Shown here one piece after another: positions 13,971 through 22,829 of a stretch of 64,000 nt of DNA (its first letter is position 1; each line of letters opens with the position of its first letter). A program made the position numbers and the translations under genes. Where the stretch lies: NCBI GenBank assembly GCA_002840355.1, contig PHAL01000012.1:27120-91119 (forward strand). Direction: 5' to 3'. The DNA is from Elusimicrobia bacterium HGW-Elusimicrobia-3 (GTDB lineage Bacteria > Elusimicrobiota > Elusimicrobia > Elusimicrobiales > UBA9959). The notes beneath the pieces were generated by a model. That model was not told where the DNA came from and made no database searches. It saw nothing but the letters and a program-made list of their open reading frames with translations.

Positions 13971-14929
13971 GAATTGATTATCCTCTCCGCTATGGCGGCG
14001 GGGTCGTACTCGGTAAAACTTTTAAGCTCTATGAGCTGCGCGTTGCGGTAGCGCGCGAACCAGGTGTTCTGGCGCTTGGCGTAGGCCATCGAGGCCGAGA
14101 CTATCTGCTTTATCGCGTCGGGCTTGCTCAGCCGGCCGGCCAGGTAGTCCAGCATCTGCGGGTAGCCCAGCGTCTTGAGACCGGGGCAGTCTTCGGCGTA
14201 GCCGGCCTTCAGCAGTTCGCGCGTCTCGGCCGCCCATTCTTCGAAGCGCGTCACCGTGCGCAGCTTCACGCGCTCGGCCAGCAGCTCTTTGGCCCACTTC
14301 AGGAAAACGAACTTGCCCTCGTGCGCCGGCAGCGAGGTGAAGAACTTGCCGCTCCACACCTGCGAGGCGGGCTTGCCGGCCAGCTGGGTGATCTCTATGG
14401 CGCGCATCACGCGCTGGATATTGTTGACCGGGATCTTGGCCGCGGCCTCGGGGTCCATCGCGGCCAGCTGGGAGTGCAGGGCGGCGCGCCCGTCGGTCTC
14501 GGCCACGGCGGCCAGGCGCGCGCGCAGCTCCGGGTCGGCCGGCGGCAGGTCGTCGAGGCCGTTCCAGTAGGCCTGCACGTACATGCCGGTGCCCCCCGCC
14601 ATGAGGGGCACCTTGCCCCGCTGCCAGATCTCGGGGATCAGCCGCTTGACTTCCTTGACGAAGGAGCCGGCGTCCCAGGCGGAGCGCGGGTCGAGCGTAT
14701 CCACCAGATGGTAGGGGATGCCTTCTACAAGGTAGGCGCGGCCGGCGGGCGAGTCCGCCCAGGCGCCGGCGGGCTTGGCGGTGCCGGCCTCCAGCAGCCG
14801 GTAGACCTGCTTGGAATCGGCCGAGATGATCTCGCCGCCCAGCTGACGGGCCAGCTGCAACGCTATCTCGGTCTTGCCGGAGGCGTTGGCCCCCATCAGG
14901 GTTATCGGTTTAAGCGGTTTCAGGGACAT
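13967..14929 (-). CDS. miaA: tRNA dimethylallyltransferase MiaA
   Basis: The 320-residue enzyme adds an isopentenyl group to A37 of tRNAs reading U-starting codons. The P-loop is MGANASGKTEIAL, followed by ADSKQVYRLLEAGTAKP and the DDLPPADPELRARL insertion. The C-terminal half has the conserved GYPQML and YAKRQNTWFARY, both family hallmarks. MiaB, which acts next on the same base, is encoded just upstream. Confidence 0.95.
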   Translation of the reverse strand: MSLKPLKPITLMGANASGKTEIALQLARQLGGEIISADSKQVYRLLEAGTAKPAGAWADSPAGRAYLVEGIPYHLVDTLDPRSAWDAGSFVKEVKRLIPEIWQRGKVPLMAGGTGMYVQAYWNGLDDLPPADPELRARLAAVAETDGRAALHSQLAAMDPEAAAKIPVNNIQRVMRAIEITQLAGKPASQVWSGKFFTSLPAHEGKFVFLKWAKELLAERVKLRTVTRFEEWAAETRELLKAGYAEDCPGLKTLGYPQMLDYLAGRLSKPDAIKQIVSASMAYAKRQNTWFARYRNAQLIELKSFTEYDPAAIAERIINS

Positions 14930-14941
14930 CGTAAATTGAAA

Positions 14942-14970
14942 GCGGCCAGTAGGGTTCGCCTACCGGCCGC
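14942..14970 (-). terminator. Terminator of the miaB-PilZ operon
   Basis: GCGGCC plus GTAGG (14942-14953) pairs with CCTAC plus GGCCGC (14959-14970) with one A-C mismatch and loop GTTCG. TTTCAATTT follows on the minus strand. Confidence 0.7.
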
Positions 14971-14998
14971 CTGCTAGCTTATCGTCCGGCCAGCCTGA

Positions 14999-15481
14999 TC
15001 ACTTCTTCTTGAACAGCGGCTCGTCCTTCTGCGGCTTGTTGCACAGGCCGTGGGCGCGGCAGGTTTCCACGCACACCTCGGGCAGCTTCAGCTCGTAGCG
15101 GGTGTCGCAGTCGGTATAGTCTTCGGCCATCTCGTTGATGCGCTTGCGGTCGTCGTGGCTGATGTGGGAGAAAGAGATGCCGTTCATGAACACGCCGCCC
15201 TTGTCTTTTACCCAGGAGATCTTGCCGGTCACCGGTATCTCCTTGACGCCGTTGAGCTTGAGCATGATGTTGAGCTCTTTGGTGTGGGGCGGGGCCATGA
15301 AGGTGATCAGGCGCATGCCGCCGGCCGAGAGGTCGGCCAGGATGGCGGGCTGGGGCACGGCCTTGCCGTGCGCGTCCTGCGCGTAAAATTCTATCTCCAC
15401 GGGCTCCAGGATGCCGTGCAGAATGGGCAGGCGCACGTGCTCGCGTCTTTCCTTGAGAACCTTGCTGGTTTTTTTGGTCAT
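14999..15481 (-). CDS. PilZ-domain protein
   Basis: The 160-residue protein has a PilZ domain with RREHVRLP (RxxxR) and LADLSAGGMRL (DxSxxG), the two c-di-GMP-binding motifs. The C-terminal 40 residues contain four or five cysteines (DCDTRYEL, EVCVETCRAHGLC), which may bind a metal. It would respond to c-di-GMP, for instance in motility or envelope control. It overlaps the miaB stop by 4 nt, an unexpected partner for a tRNA-modification gene. Confidence 0.8.
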   Translation of the reverse strand: MTKKTSKVLKERREHVRLPILHGILEPVEIEFYAQDAHGKAVPQPAILADLSAGGMRLITFMAPPHTKELNIMLKLNGVKEIPVTGKISWVKDKGGVFMNGISFSHISHDDRKRINEMAEDYTDCDTRYELKLPEVCVETCRAHGLCNKPQKDEPLFKKK

Positions 15482-16731
15482 ATTAGTTTCCCGTTCAAAG
15501 TATTTTTGGCCGCGCCCGTCACCAGTACCTTAGCGGTACTGCCGGGCGCCCCGCCTGCCTTCACTCTCACGGCGAAATTGCCGGAGGCGCGGCCGTACGT
15601 TTGCGTCTCGAAAAGAACTTCTTCTATTTTACCAATTCTTTCGTTCAATACAAGCCGCGAATTTTCCTTCACGGCCGCCAGCAGTTTCTCCAGGCGGGCC
15701 TCCATTTCGGCCTCGCCTATAGTAGCGGCCATTTCGGGCTTGTCCGAGCGCGGCGAGTACTTGAAGCAGTAGGCCAGCGAGAACCGCCCCTCGCGCACCA
15801 GCGCCAGCGTATCTTCGAAATCTTGCTCGGTCTCGCCCGGGTAGCCCACTATGAAATCGGTGGAGACGGCCAGGCCCGGCGCGGCCGCCCGCAGGCGGCC
15901 TATCAGGTCCAGGTAAGCCCTCCGCGTGTAGCCGCGGCGCATCAGACCCAGTATGCGGTCGGAGCCGCTCTGCACCGGCAGGTGTATGTAGCGGGCCAGG
16001 CGCGGCTCGGCCGCCAGCAGCCTGGTGAACCCCTCGTCGAAATAGAGCGGGTGCGGGCTCATGAAGCGCAGCCGCCGCAGCCCCGGCAATGCCAGCACTT
16101 CCTTTAAGAGTTCGGCGAACGTGGTCTGGCCGTGCTTGTAGGAATTGACGGTCTGGCCCAGCAGCACTATCTCTTTGGCGCCGGCGGCTATCTTGTCCGC
16201 GGCGTCTTTGAGCACCGCGGCCGGCGACAGGAACACGGCCGGCCCGCGCACGGCCGGCACTATGCAGTAGGAACATTTCAGCGAGCAGCCGCGCATGATG
16301 GTGACATAGGCGGTCTGCGGCGAGCGGAACAGGTTCTGGTGGGCGGTCTCGCTTTCGGGCGTGGGGCCCAGCTGCGCCACCAGCGCGTCCTCGAAGCTCT
16401 CTATAGCCTTGGCCCCCACCACTTCGTCCACGAAGGGGAAGCGCCCCTTGAGGTTCTTCCCCCCCAGCTTCTGGGCGGCGCAGCCCACCACGAAGATCTT
16501 GCCGTCCGCGTGTTTCTCTTTCCACACGCGCAGCCGGCCTATCTGCGAGATGGCCTTATCCTCGGCGCGCTGCCGCACGGTGCAGGTGTTCACCACCACC
16601 GCGTCGGCCTTCTTCAGGTCGTCCGTGAGCGAGTAGCCGCGCCGGCGAAAAGCCGCCGCGATCCCCTCGGAATCCGCCTCGTTCATCTGGCAGCCGAAAG
16701 TAATAATGTGTACTTTCTTGGTGGTAGGCAC
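15478..16731 (-). CDS. miaB: tRNA methylthiotransferase MiaB
   Basis: The 417-residue radical-SAM enzyme converts i6A37 to ms2i6A37. The N-terminal auxiliary cluster ligands are Cys14 (FGCQMNEADSE), Cys50 (VNTCTVR) and Cys84 (VVGCAAQ). The radical-SAM cluster is CSLKCSYC (149, 153, 156). A TRAM domain ends the protein. The segment after the SAM motif reads IVPAVRGPAVFLSP rather than the usual VRGRExSR type, a mild divergence. A related thiotransferase such as MtaB is possible, but the N-terminal motifs and the miaA neighbour favour MiaB. Confidence 0.9.
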   Translation of the reverse strand: MPTTKKVHIITFGCQMNEADSEGIAAAFRRRGYSLTDDLKKADAVVVNTCTVRQRAEDKAISQIGRLRVWKEKHADGKIFVVGCAAQKLGGKNLKGRFPFVDEVVGAKAIESFEDALVAQLGPTPESETAHQNLFRSPQTAYVTIMRGCSLKCSYCIVPAVRGPAVFLSPAAVLKDAADKIAAGAKEIVLLGQTVNSYKHGQTTFAELLKEVLALPGLRRLRFMSPHPLYFDEGFTRLLAAEPRLARYIHLPVQSGSDRILGLMRRGYTRRAYLDLIGRLRAAAPGLAVSTDFIVGYPGETEQDFEDTLALVREGRFSLAYCFKYSPRSDKPEMAATIGEAEMEARLEKLLAAVKENSRLVLNERIGKIEEVLFETQTYGRASGNFAVRVKAGGAPGSTAKVLVTGAAKNTLNGKLI

Positions 16732-16766
16732 AGGTATATTTTACCTTTTAAGAGGAAGGGGCCGGT

Positions 16767-17189
16767 CTACTTGAAGCCGTTTACCGGGTAGAGGTCTGAG
16801 ACCGTGATCTTAAGAAGCGCGCTGGCTGGAGAGCGCGCGAATTCCGCCAGCTCGGGATGCCTGGCTTTGTACAGCTCAAGAGCTATACCGCGTTCCTCGC
16901 CCGACAATTCCCGGGCCGTCCCGGTTATGGTGACGGCCGCTGAGCGGCTGAAATCGGCCTGCCCGCCGGGCCGGTCGTCTATAAGCAGGGCCACGCGGCT
17001 TTCTGCTTCGAGGTTGGCCCATTTACGGGTGTTGCGCGAGGTGACAAAATAAAATGAGCGCCGGTCCGCGCTGGCCGCGAAGGCGACCAGGCTTAAATAA
17101 GGGCCGGCGGCGCCGCTGGTGGCCAGCACCGCCAGGCGCTGGCCGGAAACCAGCCGCTCCAGCGTGCTGCCGCTTTCGATCGCGCTCAC
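16767..17189 (-). CDS. Pyridoxamine 5'-phosphate oxidase-like FMN-binding protein
   Basis: The 140-residue protein fits the split-barrel PNPOx-like family. The N-terminal strand LAVLATSGAAGPYLSLVAFA and the segment FYFVTSRNTRKWANLEAESRVALLID are typical of the flavin-binding barrel. The full C-terminal PNPOx domain is absent, so it is probably not PdxH. Related proteins bind FMN, F420 or haem; the substrate is unknown. It overlaps the end of ndk by 4 nt. Confidence 0.75.
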   Translation of the reverse strand: MSAIESGSTLERLVSGQRLAVLATSGAAGPYLSLVAFAASADRRSFYFVTSRNTRKWANLEAESRVALLIDDRPGGQADFSRSAAVTITGTARELSGEERGIALELYKARHPELAEFARSPASALLKITVSDLYPVNGFK

Positions 17190-17731
17190 TTATACTCCTC
17201 CGGCCAGGGGCCGGTGCGGGTCTTGGGGCCGCCGGGGTCGGCCCAGGCCAGGCGCCCGTCTTGCTCCACGGTCGGGAACAGGGGCACGGTTATTTCTTCC
17301 GGGTGGAACCAGAGCTTGATCTCGCGCTCGCCCTCTATGGGGTCGGAGGAGACGTGCACCACGTTCTCGAAGACGCCTTTAGTGGTGACGCGGCCGAAGC
17401 TGCCGCGGATGGAGCGGTAGTCGGCCTCCTCCGGGTTGGTGGCGCCGGCTATGGCGCGGGCCCGCTTCACCGCGCCCTCGCCGGTGTAGGCGAAGGCCAG
17501 CACGGTGTCCTGGCCGGCGTAGAGCTTGCCGGTGATGAAGTTGATGAGCTCTTCAAAGAAAGGCTTTTCCCTGAGGTGGTGGTAATGGGTGGCGGCCAGG
17601 TCATGGCTGACCTTGGCCAGGCGCGCGCCCACAAGCTTCAGGTCCGTTTCTTCGAAGCGCCGCAGCACGTGGCCGGCGAGGCCCTTCACCATGCCGTCGG
17701 GTTTGATGATCAGCAGTATGGATTCGGTCAT
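17186..17731 (-). CDS. ndk: Nucleoside diphosphate kinase
   Basis: The 181-residue enzyme exchanges gamma-phosphates between nucleoside di- and triphosphates. The active-site His126 is in ENVVHVSSDPIEGEREI, and the nucleotide-binding KPDGMVKGL is present at the N-terminus. It is longer than usual (about 140 residues), because of an internal extension before the His motif and a C-terminal extension (PEEITVPLFPTVEQDGRLAW). This long form occurs in some bacteria and archaea. Confidence 0.93.
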   Translation of the reverse strand: MTESILLIIKPDGMVKGLAGHVLRRFEETDLKLVGARLAKVSHDLAATHYHHLREKPFFEELINFITGKLYAGQDTVLAFAYTGEGAVKRARAIAGATNPEEADYRSIRGSFGRVTTKGVFENVVHVSSDPIEGEREIKLWFHPEEITVPLFPTVEQDGRLAWADPGGPKTRTGPWPEEYK

Positions 17732-17796
17732 GTTTGTATTTTACTTTTTTAGGGCAGGGCTGCGTTCCCGCGGCGGGCTCTGCCTTCCCGGCTAAA

Positions 17797-18228
17797 TTAC
17801 GCCCGGGTCCTAATGCGGGTTATGTGTATGGTGACGGCGGCGCCTACCAGCGCGAGGGCCGCCGCCAGCCAGGGCCGCGCCGGCCAGGCCCAGACCATTG
17901 AAGCACCCAGGGTGAGCCAAAGCAGGGAAATCGTTGTGACTTTTAACGGCAGGGGCAGGCCTTCGCCGCTCCTGTAGCGGCGCAGATATTCCCCGAAGAG
18001 GCGGTTGCCGTGCAGCCAGGCGTAGAGCCGCGGCGAGCTGCGCGCGAAGCACCAGGCCGCCAGCAGTAGGAAAGGCGTGGTGGGCAGCACCGGCAGCAGT
18101 ATGCCCAGCAGCGCCAGGACCGTGAAGAAAAGGCCCGCCGCCTTCAGCAGCGTACGTCGGGGCCGGCCCCCCTCCGGGAGAGGGGCCGGTTCCGGCGGGA
18201 GGACTGGGTTGCGCGGTCTGGTGTTCAA
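17797..18228 (-). CDS. DUF454 (YbaN-like) inner-membrane protein
   Basis: The 143-residue protein has a basic, proline-rich N-terminus and three or four membrane segments. LLGILLPVLPTTPFLLLAAWCFARSSPRLYAWL is the conserved DUF454 core (about 40-72). The function of the family is unknown. The gene ends 65 bases before ndk and starts 14 bases after the catalase stop, so it may be cotranscribed with catalase. Confidence 0.85.
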   Translation of the reverse strand: MNTRPRNPVLPPEPAPLPEGGRPRRTLLKAAGLFFTVLALLGILLPVLPTTPFLLLAAWCFARSSPRLYAWLHGNRLFGEYLRRYRSGEGLPLPLKVTTISLLWLTLGASMVWAWPARPWLAAALALVGAAVTIHITRIRTRA

Positions 18229-18242
18229 CGGCTGGCTCTCCC

Positions 18243-19703
18243 TTATTTCGTTACGGCTTCTTTTACCGGCAGGCCCAGGGCCCTGGCCACGCCCTCGCCA
18301 TAGGCGGGGTCGGCTTTATAGCAGTTGCCGATGTGGCGCAGTTTTATTTCTTTCGGGGCGTCGCCCATGGCGCGGGCGGTGTTCTCGAAGAGTACCTGCT
18401 GCTGCGCGGCCGGCATCAGGCGGAACAACTTGCCGGGCTGGATGAAGTTGTCGTCCTCCTGCGCCCAGTGGTCGGCGGCACCTTCCAGTTTGAGCGGCGG
18501 CTCGGCGAAGCCGGGCTGCTGCGCCCATTCGCCGTAGCTGTTGGGCTCGTAGCCCAGCGTGCCGCCGTGGTTGCCGTCGGTGCGCATAGCCCCGTCGCGG
18601 TGGTAAGAGTTGAACGGGCAGCGCGGCTTGTTGACCGGGATCTGGTGGTGGTTGACCCCCAGGCGGTAGCGCTGGGCGTCGCCGTAGGAGAACAGCCGCC
18701 CCTGCAGCATCTTGTCCGGCGAGAAGCCTATGCCGGGCACTATGCTGGCCGGGTTGAAGGCCGCCTGTTCCACGTCGGAGAAGTAGTTCTCAGGGTTGCG
18801 GTTGAGTTCCATCACGCCCACTTCCTGCAGCGGGGCGTCCTTGTGGTACCACACCCTTGTCAGGTCGAACGGGTTGTAGGGCAGTTTGGCCGCGGCCTCT
18901 TCGGTCATCACCTGTATGTACATGGTCCACTTCGGGTAGTCTTTCCTTTCGATGGCGTCGAAGAGATCGCGCTGGTTGCTGTCCCTGTCCTTGCCTATCA
19001 GGGCTTCGGCTTCCTGGTCCGTAATGTTCTTTATGCCCTGCTGGGTCTTAAGGATGAACTTGACCCAGCACCTTTCGTTCTTCGCGTTGATAAGGCTGAA
19101 GGTATGGCTGCCGAAGCCGTGCATGTGCCGGTAGGAATACGGGATGCCGCGGTCGCTCATGGTGATGGTCACCTGGTGCAGCGCTTCGGGCAGCGAGCTC
19201 CAGAAGTCCCAGTTGTTCCTGGCGCTGCGCAGGTTGGTTTTGGGGTCGCGCTTTATGGCGTGGTTGAGGTCCGGGAATTTCAGCGGGTCGCGCATGAAGA
19301 ACACCGGCGTATTGTTGCCCACCAGGTCCCAGTTGCCCTCCTCGGTGTAGAACTTCAGGGCGAAGCCGCGTATATCGCGTTCCGCGTCCGCCCCTCCGCG
19401 CTCCGCCGCGACAATGGAAAAGCGGGCGAACATCTCGGTCTGTTTGCCCACCTTGGAGAAGATGGCGGCCCTGGTGTATTTGGTTATGTCTTTGGTGACC
19501 GTGAAGGTGCCGAAGGCGCCCGAGCCCTTGGCGTGCATGCGGCGCTCCGGTATCACTTCCCGGTCGAAATGCGCGAGCTTCTCGAGATACCAGACGTCCT
19601 GCATCAGCATGGGCCCGCGCGCCCCGGCGGTCAGGCTGTTCTGATTGTCCGGTACAGGCGCGCCGGTCACCGAAGTCAGTTTGTTGACTTTCTTTTCTTT
19701 CAT
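18243..19703 (-). CDS. katA: Monofunctional haem catalase
   Basis: The 486-residue protein is a clade 3 (small-subunit) catalase that disproportionates hydrogen peroxide. Catalytic His57 lies in [15 protein letters not shown], the distal Asn in [13 protein letters not shown], and the haem-ligand Tyr in [17 protein letters not shown]-terminal flavodoxin domain is absent, as expected. No clear PerR box was seen upstream. Expression may instead be tuned by a run of ten G residues just before the ATG. Confidence 0.96.
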   Translation of the reverse strand: MKEKKVNKLTSVTGAPVPDNQNSLTAGARGPMLMQDVWYLEKLAHFDREVIPERRMHAKGSGAFGTFTVTKDITKYTRAAIFSKVGKQTEMFARFSIVAAERGGADAERDIRGFALKFYTEEGNWDLVGNNTPVFFMRDPLKFPDLNHAIKRDPKTNLRSARNNWDFWSSLPEALHQVTITMSDRGIPYSYRHMHGFGSHTFSLINAKNERCWVKFILKTQQGIKNITDQEAEALIGKDRDSNQRDLFDAIERKDYPKWTMYIQVMTEEAAAKLPYNPFDLTRVWYHKDAPLQEVGVMELNRNPENYFSDVEQAAFNPASIVPGIGFSPDKMLQGRLFSYGDAQRYRLGVNHHQIPVNKPRCPFNSYHRDGAMRTDGNHGGTLGYEPNSYGEWAQQPGFAEPPLKLEGAADHWAQEDDNFIQPGKLFRLMPAAQQQVLFENTARAMGDAPKEIKLRHIGNCYKADPAYGEGVARALGLPVKEAVTK

Positions 19704-19705
19704 AT

Positions 19706-19763
19706 CCCCCCCCCCTTACTTATCCTTCTTCCCTATTATCACCAAATGGAGGGAGGGTTTCAA
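19706..19763 (-). promoter_or_regulatory. Catalase promoter with a G10 tract in the ribosome-binding site
   Basis: On the minus strand TTGAAA (19763-19758), a 17-nt spacer and GATAAT (19740-19735) form the promoter, so the leader is about 25 nt. The leader ends in AAG followed by ten G residues (19715-19706) and AT before the ATG at 19703. The SD is therefore a homopolymer whose length can change by slippage. Confidence 0.65.
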
Positions 19764-19808
19764 GTGCTTCCTGGCGCCAGCCGGCTTTCGGCGCGGCGGG
19801 ACAACGCC

Positions 19809-21710
19809 CTAATGGGTTTCCAGCTTGAAGCCCAACTTGTACCAGACCGGGCAGAGGGCCAGGCCCAGCGCCAGGTTGCCGGTTATCCAGACCGCCGGCC
19901 AGGGGCAGAAGGCCGGGGGCGGGCTGCCCACCAGCGCTGAGCCGGCCCCGACGAGCAGGCAGAACACCGAGACGCCGGCGGCGCCCACGGCGCCGGCAGA
20001 GAGCAGCAGCCGGCGGGCGCCGTTGTGCGTGTGGTCGCCGCACTCCACGGCGATCTTGTGCCAGAAGCCCTTGGGGCGGACTAACTTGTAGAAGCCGTGC
20101 AGGTGCTTCCTGTCTTCGGGGCCGAAGTAAAAGATGGCCGCCAGGGAAGCCGTCAGGGAGAGGCCGGCCATGATCAGCAGGCGCAGGGCCGGGTCCGGGA
20201 CGTAGAGCAGCAGCGGCAGCGCGGCCAGGGCCGAGACCGTTATGGCCGCGATCTCCGACCAGGCGTTGACGCGCCACCAGAGCCAGCGCAGGATGAGTAT
20301 GGGCCCCATGCCCGCGCCCAGCAGCAGGCTGGCCTGCCAGGCCTGGTTGATCGACGAGAGCCTGGTCATGATCACCAGGGCGATGCCGATGAGCATCACG
20401 TTGGAGCCGCGCGCCACCCAGACCAGCGCCTTGCCGGAGGGCTCTTTCTTCAGCCAGGCCTGGCAGACCAGGCGCTTGAAGATGTCGTTGGCCCAGTACG
20501 ACGAGCCCCAGTTTATGTGCGTGTCCACCGTGGAGGCCAGCGCCGCCAGCATGCCCGTGATCATCAGGCCCTTTATCCCGGCGGGCAGCAGCTCGGCCAT
20601 GCCGCGCACGTAGACGCCTTCCCGGTCGGCCTGCAGCAGGTCCCCGGCGAGGTTGGCGGCCGGCGGGAACAGCACCAGCAGGCCCAGGCCGAGCGGCAGC
20701 CATAGCAGGCTGCGCAGCAACACCTGCGTGCCGGTAAAGACCAGCGCCGCGGTCTTGGCCTGGCGCTCGTCGCGGCAGGCCATGGAGCGCTGGGCCAGGT
20801 AGCCGGTGCCGTCCGAGTTGAGCTGTATGAGCCACTGCAGGGCGAACAGCGCCAGCAGCGGGAAGGTGGCGCTGTAGGCGCGGTCGGGCGTGAAGGCCAG
20901 TATCTGCGAGGGGCTTATGCCCCCCAGCGTGCCCGCCGCGGCTATGTTCTGCAGCCCGGCGTGTATGCCGCTTACCCCGCCCGCCTTGACGAAGACTATG
21001 CCGGCGAACAGCAGCGTGGCGCCCAGCATGATGAAGACCTGCACCACGTCGGTGTCCACCACGCTGCGCAGGCCGCCGGTGGCGGAATAGAAGGTGGTGA
21101 CCAGCAGGATGGCCAGTACCGAGATGAGGTTGTTGGCCGAAAGCGTGACGGCCAGGCCCGTGCCGGCCGCGGCCGAGGAGAGGTTGACGCCGACGGCCTG
21201 CACCAGGGCGGTGAAGGGGCCGAACAGCCAGACGGGCAGCCACTCGTTCCACGGCAGGAAGGGCTCGGCGATGCGCGAGGCCGCGAAGAAGACCCAGGCC
21301 AGCACCACGCAGTTGAAGACCGTGCCGAAATAGAGCGCCTTGAACCCGCGCAGCGCCAGCGCCCGGCCGCCGCCGTAGCGCAGTTCGGTGAGCTCGGCGT
21401 CGGTTATCACGCCGGCGCGCCGCCAGTGGGAGGACAGCACGAAGCCCATCAGCAGGAAGGCCAGCGCGTAGATCCACATCTGCCACAGCGCGAAGATGCC
21501 CGAGACCGCGATGATGCCGGTGACCAGCAGCGGCGTGTCGGCCGCGAACTGCGTGGCGGCCATGCTCAGGCCCGCCTTCCAGCCGGGCAGCGAGCGGCCG
21601 GCCAGGAAGTATTCTTCCAGGTTTTTGGAAGCGGCGTCCTTGTTGCGCAAACCGGAATAGATGGAATAGGCTATGAAAGCCAGGATTATAATTATGTCGA
21701 TGCCAGCCAT
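19809..21710 (-). CDS. Sodium:solute symporter (SSS family)
   Basis: The 633-residue integral membrane protein has about 13-15 hydrophobic segments. Typical family sequence includes AGRSLPGWKAGLSMAATQFAADTP near the first helices and SATGGLRSVVDTDVVQVFIM in the middle. The start at 21710 has an excellent SD (AGGAGG, 4 nt before ATG); an upstream in-frame ATG lies inside the preceding gene. The C-terminal region from about 460 adds further helices and soluble loops, making it longer than PutP-type members (about 500). The solute is unknown; sugars, amino acids or organic acids are all possible. Confidence 0.85.
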   Translation of the reverse strand: MAGIDIIIILAFIAYSIYSGLRNKDAASKNLEEYFLAGRSLPGWKAGLSMAATQFAADTPLLVTGIIAVSGIFALWQMWIYALAFLLMGFVLSSHWRRAGVITDAELTELRYGGGRALALRGFKALYFGTVFNCVVLAWVFFAASRIAEPFLPWNEWLPVWLFGPFTALVQAVGVNLSSAAAGTGLAVTLSANNLISVLAILLVTTFYSATGGLRSVVDTDVVQVFIMLGATLLFAGIVFVKAGGVSGIHAGLQNIAAAGTLGGISPSQILAFTPDRAYSATFPLLALFALQWLIQLNSDGTGYLAQRSMACRDERQAKTAALVFTGTQVLLRSLLWLPLGLGLLVLFPPAANLAGDLLQADREGVYVRGMAELLPAGIKGLMITGMLAALASTVDTHINWGSSYWANDIFKRLVCQAWLKKEPSGKALVWVARGSNVMLIGIALVIMTRLSSINQAWQASLLLGAGMGPILILRWLWWRVNAWSEIAAITVSALAALPLLLYVPDPALRLLIMAGLSLTASLAAIFYFGPEDRKHLHGFYKLVRPKGFWHKIAVECGDHTHNGARRLLLSAGAVGAAGVSVFCLLVGAGSALVGSPPPAFCPWPAVWITGNLALGLALCPVWYKLGFKLETH

Positions 21711-21772
21711 TGAGCCTCCTTGTCCTGACCGCGCGGCGAAGAATAAATTATGCCGCACTATGGCGGCGAAAA

Positions 21773-22486
21773 TCAAGCCTTGCGCGGGTCCCGGACCAGC
21801 GCCGCGCTGCGCGAGCAGACGGCGTCTATTTTAAGTTTATAGTTCCTGTCGCAATGCAGGTGCACGTCGGCCCAGTTGCGGCTTTGGGCGCCGTAGGCCT
21901 TGAACTCCAGCAGGTTGCTGCGCACGTAGGTGGTGAGGGCCTTCCTGACCGAATAGCCGCGCTTGACGATATCGCGGCCTATGCGCGTGCGCAGCTGGGT
22001 CCACCAGTGGGAGTCTATGAAGACGGAGAAATCCACCAGCTCGTAAAAATCCGGGTAGGTGGCTATCTCGCCTTCGGCGATCACGAACCTGGCCGGGGCG
22101 AAAGGCTCCGTCTGCGCGGCCTGGCCGCTCTTGCGGCAGTAGACCGGCTTGTCTACGCTTTCGCCGTGTTTGAGCCGGCGCAGCTGGTCCTTGAGCAGCG
22201 CCATCTCATTGGCCTCGGGATGCGGCCCCTGGAGTCTTTTAATGGCGCGCGCCGCGCGGGAGGTCTTGTAATCGTCGAGTTTCAGCACCCGCGCGTCAGG
22301 CAGCGCGCCCGCCAGCCTGGCGGCGAAGGTGGTCTTGCCGGTGCCGCCGGGGCCGCCCACGGCTATCAGTACGGGCTGCTTTCTCCCGGCGAACTTCTCG
22401 AGCAGCGCCCCCGCCAGCAGCAGGTGCGGCGCGGCGGCGCGGCTGACCTTGTCCAGTTTTACGTGCAGCCTGTAATGTCTTTTCAT
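21773..22486 (-). CDS. Uridine kinase / phosphoribulokinase-like P-loop protein
   Basis: The 237-residue protein has a Walker A loop GGPGGTGKTT (44-53) and continues with LKLDDYKTSRAARAIKRLQGPHPEANEM, which resembles the uridine kinase lid and substrate region. KPVYCRKSGQAAQTEPF and FVIAEGEIATYPDFYELVDFSVFID complete the family pattern. It probably phosphorylates a nucleoside or small sugar-like molecule, but family members vary. It follows the zinc-finger gene by 10 nt, in an operon headed by the ABC-F gene. Confidence 0.75.
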   Translation of the reverse strand: MKRHYRLHVKLDKVSRAAAPHLLLAGALLEKFAGRKQPVLIAVGGPGGTGKTTFAARLAGALPDARVLKLDDYKTSRAARAIKRLQGPHPEANEMALLKDQLRRLKHGESVDKPVYCRKSGQAAQTEPFAPARFVIAEGEIATYPDFYELVDFSVFIDSHWWTQLRTRIGRDIVKRGYSVRKALTTYVRSNLLEFKAYGAQSRNWADVHLHCDRNYKLKIDAVCSRSAALVRDPRKA

Positions 22487-22496
22487 CCGGGCGGAT

Positions 22497-22829
22497 CTAC
22501 CTGGAGCAATTGACGCAGAGCGGGGTTTCGGGCATGGCTTCCAGGCGTTTCACGGCGATCGGCTGCTTGCAGGCCAGGCAGACGCCGTAAGTGCCGTCCT
22601 CGATGCGGCGCAGGGCCGCGCCGACCATCTGCTGCCGTACGCTCAGGTTGCCCTGCAGCGCCTGGGCTATCTTCTGCGACTGCAGCGCCCCGGCCCGGGA
22701 AAGGCGGCCTATGGATTCGTCGAGAGAGACTATATCGGTCTTGCCGGCGTCGGCGGCCAGCGCCTGCGCCATCTCCGAGGCCAGGGCCTCCAGCAGGCCT
22801 TTGAAATGTTCCAGTCCTTCTTTTTCCAT
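22497..22829 (-). CDS. DksA/TraR-family zinc-finger protein
   Basis: The 110-residue protein has an N-terminal coiled coil and a C-terminal zinc finger with Cys84, Cys87, Cys105 and Cys108 (CLACKQP, CVNCSR). Such proteins enter the RNA polymerase secondary channel and can modulate transcription. The DksA-type acidic tip (DxxDxA) is not evident. Its ATG directly abuts the ABC-F stop codon. A second, larger member is at 42275. Confidence 0.85.
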   Translation of the reverse strand: MEKEGLEHFKGLLEALASEMAQALAADAGKTDIVSLDESIGRLSRAGALQSQKIAQALQGNLSVRQQMVGAALRRIEDGTYGVCLACKQPIAVKRLEAMPETPLCVNCSR

